From Phoronis ovalis (lineage: Eukaryota; Phoronida; Phoronidae): DNA of 16,059 nucleotides. Location: assembly GCA_028565635.1 (NCBI GenBank), contig JAOXYB010025070.1:1-16059 (forward strand), written 5' to 3'. Both the position numbers and the translations under genes were made by a program. Positions within the stretch are counted from its first letter, which is position 1, and each line of letters begins with the position of its first letter. The notes beneath the pieces are model-generated. The model did no database searches. It was given only the letters and a program-made list of their open reading frames with translations, and was not told the DNA's origin. Positions 9,501-16,059 of this stretch are shown in pieces.

Positions 9501-11197
9501 TGTCGACCATGTGCCATTAGCATAACATGTTATCCTTGGATCATCATACATTTTAAAGCCAAATTTGCACGTGTAATTTGCAAGATAGCCCACTGCAGTG
9601 TTAGTAAATTCTAAGACACCATATTCGATAGTAGGTGGTTCAAAACATTCTGCATGTACAAAGTCAACATAGACTACACAATGCTGACAATTGCAAAAAA
9701 CTAAGTAACTAAAACAAACAATAATGATTAAGTATTTCATTACCACCAGTCAACAGTGATAGCTACACAGATTTAATAACATACAACAGTATTTATCTAG
9801 TACTGATGTATACCTACCGTCACAAGCAACGGACGCATCCTCACTATGCCCACAGTTATGTATTCCCAACCCTCTGTGCAAGCAGTTTATAATGCTTGTC
9901 TCGGTACCAGTACATCTGACATCGTCAAGAAATATTGGGCCCGATCCTTGACCAAAATGGGCAGACTGATAGATTGCACTAGCCCTATTATAGCCAAGCA
10001 TGCGGCATGTAACATCTACAAAATATAGTGTGACAACTTAGTGTAACACATGTGACAGGCATGAAGGGATTTTCTGTTTACTCGGCAGCGCTGCCCAAGT
10101 GTCACTGGAAAGCATTTCTTCATTTTATGAAACTTATTTTAACCTCTCTAAAATCTCAAGTAATTAATATTGTGTGCACGGAACTATGGCAATATGAAAA
10201 ACTATCATATTGTTCCATACAATTAATGATTACATTACTTTCTTATTTATTTACTGCGTTACTTTTGAAGGCTATGTCTTTTGACATGTTAGAGGAAAAC
10301 ATGTATTTGAATATATAAAACATATCAAACTATTATAGACAAGCCAGTAAATGTTTGCATAACTGATGTTATTACAGTTTTATTCATGGACGATAAAATA
10401 TTTTTAAAACATTTCCTTTGGTAAATTAGGATTAGTTTATGTTTGCAGACTTACCACCATCAACCAGATCCCATAAATCATCGCACACCGTTCCCCATGC
10501 ATTGTTGAAAAAAACTTCAACGCGTCCTTGGTTGTGAGTTGGTCCTCCAACCAGACGAACTACAACGGCATGGTATCAATTTGCGATAATTTGCATATGA
10601 GTCTTTCTATACAATGACAACAAACAAATTTATTTATTTACACGATTTATTTATTTAGTTAGGAAGGGGTGTTAACGTTAGAATAGCCTCAGCCCACACT
10701 GGCGACAGACAACCATCCCGGATATCCATTATTAGCCTAGTAACGTAAGCGATTCAACATGGCAACAGACAACCAGCCTGGTTACATGCAGTCTTATTTC
10801 ACTTATTGAAGGAGAATAAAACCGTGCAAGCAGTTTCAGTCAACATTTACTAAACATAGAAATGCGCTTACTAACTTAAATAATGGGCATATAAAGGTGG
10901 AGACATCCCAATTAATATTTGTCATATTAAGTGTTCGCGTAAACAAAACAGTATCGAAACTTGGAATTTTGAGCAACTGAAACAGTTTTAGCAGTGTATT
11001 CTACGACAGTTTGTAAACTAACAATTAAACGGAACTTTCAAAAGACTTTTGTTCTGTTTACTTTATATCACGCTGCTTTTACTGAGAAGAAAAAAACATT
11101 TAAATTCTTACTTACCATCTTGGCAGAAGACATTAACAGCGTTGAAAGTGACAAGAACAAAATCAACCAAAGCACCTATAGCAATTCTTCGTTTCAT
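6363..11197 (-). CDS. SRCR/Sushi-domain secreted or ectodomain protein, 5' part of a multi-exon gene
   Basis: Composite model, minus strand: exons 11197-11116, 10565-10455, 10015-9818, 9649-9476, 9002-8892, 8450-8253 and 6533-6363, skipping the dead exon 8084-7911. All junctions are phase 1 and the sum is 1045 nt (348 codons plus one base), open throughout. Domain order is signal peptide, SRCR, CCP, SRCR, CCP. Each SRCR domain has six cysteines and is split over two exons, which is the group A type. SRCR and CCP domains bind ligands outside the cell, and invertebrate SRCR/CCP mosaics are often linked to pattern recognition. That role is inferred here from the family. The gene continues past the last donor, and no transmembrane or terminal exon is identified. 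Exon 10565-10455 has a damaged acceptor. Confidence 0.75.
6601..6709 (+). repeat. about 110-bp sequence, copy b
   Basis: This is the direct repeat of 5806-5929, lacking about 15 bp after CCAGTAAACAT. It stands alone in the intron with no LINE coding sequence in front of it, as expected either for a very short 5'-truncated LINE copy or for intron sequence that was duplicated. Confidence 0.7.
6944..6982. repeat. GTT/GTA-rich trinucleotide microsatellite
   Basis: Imperfect run of GTAGTAGTGG followed by GTTGTTGCTGTTGTTGTTG, within an intron of the SRCR/Sushi gene. Confidence 0.7.
7911..8084 (-). pseudogene. dead Sushi/CCP exon of unit 1
   Basis: Its length, 174 bp, equals the intact copy at 9476-9649, and its acceptor (TATATACAG) is preserved. 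It reads [13 protein letters not shown], then TAA (8044-8046); later ITC, then TAA (7957-7959); then [11 protein letters not shown]. The four CCP cysteines and the tryptophan remain. The donor position, TTAG/GTCAAA in unit 2, is TTAG/ATCAGA here, so GT is lost. Two stops plus a lost donor indicate an exon no longer used. Because it is phase 1-1 and a multiple of three, skipping it joins 8253 to 6533 in frame. If it is retained, the protein ends just after the second SRCR domain. Confidence 0.85.
8253..8450 (-). CDS. exon: SRCR C-terminal half, unit 1
   Basis: The exon is 198 bp, phase 1-1, with acceptor ATATTTTGTAG and donor G/GTAGGG. It reads [20 protein letters not shown], then [18 protein letters not shown], and ends ACYG. 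Five cysteines here plus one in the preceding exon make the six of a group A SRCR domain. Compared with the unit 2 copy it differs at 14 bases by hand count (10 amino-acid-changing, 4 silent; 8 residues), with all cysteines kept. The final ACYG replaces the ACDG of unit 2. Confidence 0.88.
8451..8585 (-). repeat. 135-bp intron tract identical to 10016-10150
   Basis: By eye every base from 8451 to 8585 matches 10016-10150. The tract is intron sequence immediately upstream (gene sense) of the SRCR C-half exon. It includes the acceptor and a perfect 12-bp palindrome GGCAGCGCTGCC at 8519-8530 (10084-10095 in unit 2). Identity drops again further into the intron. Confidence 0.85.
8892..9002 (-). 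CDS. exon: SRCR N-terminal half, unit 1
   Basis: The exon is 111 bp, phase 1-1, with acceptor ATACCATGCAG and donor G/GTAAGT (consensus). It reads [20 protein letters not shown], then [16 protein letters not shown]. This is the classic start of an SRCR domain, with the WGTVCDD block and the acidic WDLDDG end, residues of the type that take part in cation binding in this family. It joins the C-half exon in phase 1 to give [10 protein letters not shown]. About 10 base differences from the unit 2 copy. Confidence 0.88.
9125..9207. repeat. 83-bp insertion with flanking CTCAG repeat
   Basis: Unit 1 has 83 bp not present in unit 2 at the same place. CTCAG occurs on both sides (9120-9124 and 9203-9207), while unit 2 has it once (AGCCTCAGCCCAC), so unit 2 preserves the empty site. 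The insert ends in a (TA)n run at about 9173-9200. It could be a tiny non-autonomous insertion with a 5-bp target duplication, or slippage around the microsatellite. Confidence 0.6.
9476..9649 (-). CDS. exon: Sushi/CCP domain, unit 2 (intact)
   Basis: The exon is 174 bp, phase 1-1, with acceptor TTGTACATGCAG and donor TTAG/GTCAAA, which is weak after the GT. It reads [20 protein letters not shown], then [18 protein letters not shown], then [21 protein letters not shown]. Four cysteines and the tryptophan between the third and fourth are in place. An upstream GT (ATTGG/GTTAGG) would end the exon in phase 2 and break the frame, so the later donor is chosen. Read without splicing, the frame stops soon after in the intron. 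Confidence 0.85.
9818..10015 (-). CDS. exon: SRCR C-terminal half, unit 2
   Basis: The exon is 198 bp, phase 1-1, with acceptor ATATTTTGTAG and donor G/GTAGGT. It reads [20 protein letters not shown], then [36 protein letters not shown], and [10 protein letters not shown]. Five cysteines, and the usual SRCR closing pattern CGH.EDA.V.C. Together with 10455-10565 it forms the first SRCR domain of the protein. Confidence 0.9.
10016..10150 (-). repeat. 135-bp intron tract, unit 2 copy
   Basis: Identical partner of 8451-8585, with palindrome GGCAGCGCTGCC at 10084-10095 and the acceptor of the SRCR C-half exon. Confidence 0.85.
10455..10565 (-). CDS. exon: SRCR N-terminal half, unit 2, damaged acceptor
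   Basis: By homology with unit 1 the exon is 10565-10455 (111 bp, phase 1-1, donor G/GTAAGT). It reads [20 protein letters not shown], then [15 protein letters not shown]. The acceptor that is ATGCAG in unit 1 is ATGCCG here (base 10567), so the normal AG is missing. The next AG (10561-10560, TTGTAG) lies 6 nt downstream and gives a 105-bp exon starting at 10559, still phase 1 and losing only two residues before VRLVGG. WDLVDG has Val where unit 1 has Asp. Confidence 0.8.
10566..11115. other. intron 1 of the SRCR/Sushi gene
   Basis: This lies between the signal-peptide exon donor and the first SRCR exon. It holds the end of tandem unit 2 and a short echo of that end near 10759. No further exon is seen. 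A 70-codon + frame at 10994-11206 partly overlaps the signal-peptide exon on the other strand and is judged a shadow. Confidence 0.6.
11116..11197 (-). CDS. exon 1: signal peptide
   Basis: Coding part of the first exon: ATG at 11197-11195 with A at -3 (CAAGATG) and an in-frame TAG seven codons upstream (11216-11218), so the start is well defined. It encodes [13 protein letters not shown] followed by [14 protein letters not shown]: a basic n-region, a hydrophobic core and a plausible cleavage region near FCQD. It then ends in phase 1 at a consensus donor (G/GTAAGT). An Asp inside the hydrophobic core is unusual and may weaken the signal. It splices in frame to the SRCR exon to give QDVVVRLV, which supports both the start and the secreted topology. 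Confidence 0.75.
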
Positions 11198-11294
11198 CTT
11201 GATTAGTGATTGAAACTAAAAATGCAATGAGGCAAACTATAACTGAACTGTGGTACAAAATAACAAAAAAACTTTTACGTTGGGTGTACGTCGC

Positions 11295-11394
11295 ATATAA
11301 ACAAGGTGATACCCTCCGAGTAATAACAGTGCACTAGCTGTATCATATCTTATAGACTAACAACAAGGTATCCCTAGATGTATCACATCTTATA
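11295..11394 (-). promoter_or_regulatory. candidate core promoter region of the SRCR/Sushi gene
   Basis: Upstream of exon 1 on the minus strand are TTTATAT (11301-11295, about 100 bp before the ATG) and two copies of TATAAGATRTGATACA (11354-11339 and 11394-11379, 40 bp apart). Any of them could act as a TATA box. Their position fits a short 5' UTR, but TATA-like words are frequent in DNA this AT-rich. Confidence 0.25.
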
Positions 11395-11507
11395 CAGTAA
11401 TAACGTGTCATGTGGCATAAAGGTACAATTGATTTTCTCATCCGCACGTCAATTGTAACGTTTTGTCTTTTAGTGAATACGTACAGTCTATACTAACTCT
11501 TCGTTAA

Positions 11508-11804
11508 AAATATTGTTCAGTCACAAATGAAGATAATCATGCCCGATTACCTACTCCCGACGCGAATTTTCGTGCAGAAATCAATAAATCTGTGTGTACT
11601 CATTGGCCTAAGACTCATGGTGAATTAGCAGGAAATACTAAGAAAAATGAGATAATCCCAACACTTTTTGATAAACATTTACATTTTCAAATTGTGAATT
11701 CTTCGACTTTGTCCGAAATTAAACCCACATTCAAACACATATACAGAAATGTTCCCTTGGCTGTTCAGATACAAGCAAAACAAGAAAAAGAGGAGAAATG
11801 CTAA
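11508..11804 (+). CDS. unassigned + strand reading frame, possible exon
   Basis: The frame is open from after TAA 11505-11507 to TAA at 11802-11804. A possible acceptor, TATTGTTCAG, lies at 11511-11520; from there the frame runs about 95 codons, including RLPTPDANFRAEINKS and CTHWPKTHGELAGNTKK, and ends KQEKEEKC. The composition looks more protein-like than the neighbouring AT-rich frames, but there is no early ATG, no family I recognise and no partner exon upstream. It may be a terminal exon, a mobile-element fragment or chance. Confidence 0.25.
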   Translation, partial: KYCSVTNEDNHARLPTPDANFRAEINKSVCTHWPKTHGELAGNTKKNEIIPTLFDKHLHFQIVNSSTLSEIKPTFKHIYRNVPLAVQIQAKQEKEEKC

Positions 11805-12765
11805 TTAATACGCTTGCCGGATCTATATCTGGCCAATACAGTAGCAAACATGATTGCAATTGGATCCTAATGCCATACCTTGTAGCTTATAGCGTAAAAA
11901 CGGTGTTTGCCTAAATGTATCATGTACTATAGTATACTTTTATTAAATATAAGTTAACAGCGTATAGTACTAGTGTAACTGTGACACAACATTTTGATAT
12001 AACCACGGGTACGCAGTCTACTGTTTGTTGCATCATTAATGGCGCTAACTTATTATTAACCTGAAAAACTAAACACGCACTGCCTTATGTGTTTATATCG
12101 CACAGTTCTCTAAAATGGAATTGTGACTGAGTTTAAACAATTATATAATCACCATTTCTAGTCCGGGAAAATATGCAAATTATAAGTAGAGCGCGCAGAC
12201 CATTACCTTTTGTTTCATAAGTGTTTCCACAGAGAATGTCAAAGTTTAGAAGGTGAAGATTAGTTTTTTTCTTAAAAAAAACAACAAAATACGGCTAGTT
12301 TATTTGACTATTTTCGTTGACACTTGCTCCCCTTGTAGTTTATACTTCGCTACTATGGCATTACGTAGACAATTGCAGCCATGGTAACAATTGCATATAG
12401 GTCCGGACAGCGCATTAGTAAGTTTTTTTCTCTTTTCCTTTTGTTTAGGCTCCTGGTAAGCCATGGGGACATCTTTATTTGGAAGTGGGTATAATTTCGC
12501 ACAAAATTATCAGAGAAATCCGATTATACACAAAATATGATTTTTAGCACACTTATGCATCTTGCGATACTGATCAGAGAAAAATTCTTTATTATTAATT
12601 TTTCCTCCGAAAAGACGCTCAGGGTTTTATTTAAGATTTTTCGCTGTAAAATTGAATAGGAATTCTTAAACACTTAACCATTTTTTATAATTTTTATCGT
12701 AAACAAATGTTCTTTGATTTAAAATGTTTGTCACGGCAGCAGCTCAGGTAGGTAGACCGTTGACC
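11805..12765. other. non-coding stretch, nothing recognised
   Basis: AT-rich, no long frame, no RNA gene signature seen on either strand. Poly-A and poly-T runs occur near 12265-12285. Confidence 0.5.
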
Positions 12766-13685
12766 GCCTTCCGGTCGGCGGGGGCACCATAGCGGTCAAA
12801 TTTCAAAGGTCATATGTCACTACCATTGCGCAACCGGAAACATCTTAAAAACCGTTAGATGTTGGCGCCAATTTTTCATTTGTTTATAATTTCCGTTATA
12901 ATAATTCTAGAACGATGAAATTTGATTCGCAATTTAGTGTTGCAATGCAGGTCATGTGTTTTGGAGCCATTTCTTATTTTGCTAAGAATTTCTATTGTGT
13001 TAATTGGTACATTATTGACATTTAGTATGTAGAGCAATGCCACCATTATTTTTTAAATTATGGCATTAGCATCATCATATTGCCACTAGGCGGCGTGCTT
13101 TGGTGCCATTTCTCATTTTGCTAATAACTTCTGTTGTATTAATGGAACATTATTAAAATTTGATATGTAGAATAATGTCACCATTGTCTTTCAAAGTATG
13201 TCATCATTACCGGTATATTGCACTCAGTGATGATTTACAAAATAACAGCTTTTACTCGGTAATGGTTACAGGGAATCCCAGACAAGTATGATGTTACCTT
13301 AAGACCAATTGTATATGTTGACCAATCAACATTCACAATTACAGGATATGATAAATGCTATGTAATAGTAAAGGATAACTTGCAAAGATTTCTATCCAAT
13401 GAATATACATATCTTTATTAACACAGTAAGGTACAATGATTCTATATATTTCTTTTGTCATTCATTATGTGCGTTTGATTACACAGCTTGAGTAAATGTT
13501 TTATTCTTAATATACATATCTACGGCCTACAAAAAGTCTAAGTAAATATTAAACATTAAGCTGCACATTAACTATAAAAGACTGAAATGCTTATATGACT
13601 CTTAAGAGTGTTTGTACAATAGAAAACCCTTCTAAAACTCAACTATAAATGTAAAATTTAGTCACTTTTAAGTTATAGTTTTATC
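12766..13685. repeat. fold-back-like repeat element, copy 2 (one-armed)
   Basis: It begins with CGCCTTCCGGTCGGCGG, matching CGCCTTCCGGTAGACGGCGC of copy 1. It continues with TTGGCGCCAATTTTTCA and TTGTTTATAATTTCCGTTATA, two tandem 138-bp modules (ATAACTTCTG-type words at about 12985 and 13123), an internal segment of about 320 bp, TCTAAGTAAATATTAAAC (about 13540) and the loop segment to about 13685. The opposite arm seen in copy 1 is absent, so this copy is half of the palindrome. About 60 bp of the terminal region present in copy 1 (GGTTTTGGCGCACAC part) is missing. No coding capacity. Confidence 0.7.
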
Positions 13686-14053
13686 ATTAGATACCCAATA
13701 TGTTGCGTGACTAAGTAGATAGATAGCATAATGATCATAGTTTGACAAATCTTTGTGATTGTTCGTTTGAAAATTCAGTAATTTTTCATCTAAATTTAAT
13801 ATAACGATAGAGTAATCTTTCAATTCTATATGCCGCCAACCTTTTCAAATGATCTATGTCGCGGGAAACGTGAATAGCGAGTAAAGTAAGAACAAACAAA
13901 ATATGAAAACTGCAGCTAAACTATGAACACCTGGGTACAGCAATTTTTCAGCCTTCCCATAATAATGTAAATTTACTATACATTTAATTAACTGAACACA
14001 AAATTATTTAAAATTTCTTAGTTGTTAAAATGTATTAGTCTAACTGATACATT
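13686..14053. other. non-coding stretch, nothing recognised
   Basis: AT-rich sequence between the fold-back copy and the minisatellite. No supported feature. Confidence 0.5.
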
Positions 14054-14163
14054 TGTGTGTGTTTGTGTGCGGTGTGGTGTGGTGTGGTGTGGTGCGGTGC
14101 GGTGCGATGTGGTGCGGTGCGGTGCGGTGCGGTGCGGTGCATTGCGGTGCGGGTGTGTGTGTA
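14054..14163 (+). repeat. GGTGY pentanucleotide minisatellite
   Basis: A tract of about 110 bp: a (GT)n lead-in, then GGTGT units from 14071, then GGTGC units to about 14150 with a few variants (GATGT, ATTGC), then a (GT)n exit. Strong strand asymmetry: G/T on + and A/C on -. The regular GG runs could form a two-tetrad G-quadruplex. Confidence 0.9.
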
Positions 14164-16059
14164 TTAATAGCCTGTGATGTGCTTACAGATGTAGAAATTT
14201 AGTAGGATTAGGTCCCTTTTTGGCTAGCTCATTGGTTAAAACAAAAATAACTTTACAATCTATGCACAATTTGCTTTATTAACTTTTCTCAGTAAACATG
14301 CAGACAGATACTTTGAGTGCTTGTATATTTTTCCTTTTTATTGTTAGATTGTTACATATATGTTGCTCAGAGATTGAAACAATTTGTTAGCTGTACCCAC
14401 AGATTAGCAAATCTTGACCTTTTATATACCAAGTGGTATTGAATGATGTTCAACTGCAAATTAAGTTGGTAGTGTAATTTAAAATCTGAGTATTTGAAGA
14501 ATGTAATTTACAGTATTCTGCCACTTGCTGTTTATCTAATCCCTGTTTTGCTAATATTTTGTACAAAATTTATTATATTAATACTTCAATGAAGGCTTCA
14601 ATGTACACCTTATAACTGAATCAAAATATGCCAAACCTGGGACATAAAGAACGCACAGAAATATGAGTCATGACCAATATTTATCCTAATAATTCAATTC
14701 GTTCAATTTCTTCATACATATATACTTTTAATACTTTTTTTAGCGTATATAGTTTGTTTAAAAGAAATTACACGCTACAAGTAGTATTATATTTTAAATA
14801 TGTCATAATAATGAAAATGAACTGGTGTTATCTTATATAAAGAATAATATAAAGTGAAAGGAGTAGTTGCTATGGTATTCAAAGCATTAAATTAAAACTT
14901 TATTTGAACAATATAATAAACATATAGAGTTGTAGGATATTGTATGTTTAACCCTATTCTGGAGAGTCGTTACTGTTCGAAGTTTTCATGCAAAACCTAT
15001 GTTTCTGATACAGTACAGGTAGCTGTAAACTATAGATATAATAATAACGGAATATTTTTTACGTTTCGTTTCTAAAATCGGGAGAATATATTTTGAACTC
15101 ACCAAAGTCAATTTTTTTTTAAGAGACAAACTGGAAAGGGCGACTTTAAGCTAAATAACCCCGCCAAAATGGTGTTCGGTAGGCGGTATAGATTCACTCA
15201 GCCTATTCTTTGCACTAAATAATCAAATCATAATGGTGTGCCAATGTTCAAGCCTCTTTTCCGAATATAGCATACGAACAGGTGCAGAAACTTTAAACAT
15301 GAGCTTTATACTATTATAATGTATACTTTCAACACAAAGGCAGACGAGCTAAAAAAAAACATCATATTAATATTTGAAAGTGAAATTGCTCTGTACGCAC
15401 CAATTATTAAGCTATAACTATAACTTTGTTCCTCATTTTATAGCATCTTGAAAACTATTAAATTATCGTCATTTAGTATACAAATTTTATGCAACGATGG
15501 CTATTTTAATGCATGCATTTTCTACACCTCAAAAACATACGATGAATAAAGCTGTTCCATGGAGAAATTAATTAAAATAGAATAATATGAAAAAATAAAA
15601 ATGTCAAAATGAAATACCCTACTTACCAGTCAACATTACTACCAGACGGATCTAAACATTGAATATCTCCCATATACAAAGATTTTTATATGACTTCCAT
15701 AAGCGTTATTAATACATTTAGTACAGCTTTTTACACAGGTTGAATTATTAATCACGACTTCATTATTAACAACAACAATTGCATATGTAAAAACGTCCTT
15801 TCTTGATAACAAACTTACAAAGAATTCTTGAATAGGTTAACACGTCTATACAAAATGTTTATATTGTATCTAGATTGAATACAGTTCATTATTTGCAGAC
15901 CTAATACTTTCAAACAACTGATAATGGACATGTCAAATAGTATGTTTACACTTTGATAAAGTGAGTGAAATGGCGCCTTTGACTAAGGTAGCACACAACA
16001 GTAGGAAGTCCCATCCAACGCAATGTTAAATGAACGATTTCAAATATATTTGTTAAATA
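14164..16059. other. non-coding stretch, nothing recognised
   Basis: AT-rich, no long frame. Two GT-donor-like sites on the minus strand (GTGAGT near 15096, GTAAGT near 15623) have only short open segments before them; the one before 15623 reads MGDIQCLDPSGSNVDW. These are too short to call exons. Confidence 0.5.

Larger units (their letters stand above)
9281..10757 (-). repeat. tandem duplication unit 2 (upstream copy)
   Basis: This is the direct partner of unit 1 and carries SRCR N-half, SRCR C-half and the intact Sushi exon in gene orientation. A further short echo of its edge (CATGGCAACAGACAACCAGCCTGG) lies at about 10759, suggesting the breakpoint sits in a short repeat. Unit 2 has a small extra TTTATTTATTTACACGA duplication near 10630. 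Confidence 0.9.

Noticed and set aside
10052-10318. 88-codon + strand frame
   Set aside because: It covers the intron between SRCR halves of unit 2; the matching intron of unit 1 breaks the frame and no domain is visible.
10994-11206. 70-codon + strand frame
   Set aside because: It overlaps the well-supported signal-peptide exon on the other strand and has no recognisable domain.
14054-14163. CRISPR-like or telomeric array
   Set aside because: Units are 5 bp with no spacers and do not match a telomere repeat; it is a simple minisatellite.
15619-15675. Possible minus-strand exon with GTAAGT donor
   Set aside because: Only about 16 codons are open before the donor, with no clear acceptor or homology.

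Overview
The window is AT-rich and looks like animal nuclear DNA. It has multi-exon genes with GT-AG introns and phase-1 domain exons, a decayed CR1-like non-LTR retrotransposon, a fold-back-type repeat and microsatellites. No bacterial-style gene packing is visible. The only clear host gene encodes SRCR and Sushi (CCP) domains. Such SRCR/CCP mosaic proteins are strongly expanded in bivalves, echinoderms and lancelets, so an aquatic invertebrate, most likely a mollusc, is my inference; the sequence does not settle the species.

Layout. Positions 1-2310 are non-coding and repeat-derived (degenerate direct repeats, CCCATGGTA and CTCGCAACC clusters). At 2311-2534 (-) there is a short unassigned coiled-coil-like reading frame. 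A fold-back-like element lies at 2535-3615 and abuts a decayed + strand CR1-like LINE (about 3615-5930). A second, one-armed copy of the fold-back element is at 12766-13685. The region 5930-11300 is the 5' part of the SRCR/Sushi gene, read on the minus strand. The region 11300-16059 is otherwise intergenic, with one unassigned + frame (11508-11804) and a GGTGY minisatellite (14054-14163).

The SRCR/Sushi gene reads right to left: a signal-peptide exon (11197-11116); SRCR N-half (10565-10455) and C-half (10015-9818); Sushi (9649-9476); a second SRCR N-half (9002-8892) and C-half (8450-8253); a dead Sushi exon (8084-7911); and an intact Sushi exon (6533-6363). The three-exon module SRCR-N/SRCR-C/Sushi is a head-to-tail tandem duplication of about 1.5 kb (9281-10757 and 7712-9280), introns included. 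Every internal exon is phase 1-1. If the dead Sushi exon is skipped, the reading frame stays open and predicts a secreted or ectodomain protein with the order signal peptide-SRCR-CCP-SRCR-CCP, continuing beyond the last visible donor. The 3' end is not identified.

Most interesting points: one duplicate Sushi exon carries two in-frame stops and has lost its donor; the other duplicate has lost the normal acceptor of its first SRCR exon, but an AG 6 nt downstream keeps the phase; a 135-bp intron tract with a central palindrome is identical between duplicates while the adjoining exon differs at about 7% of sites; and the fold-back element and LINE form an odd compound junction. I did not find a system I can call wholly new. 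The gene model is built by eye and needs transcript support.
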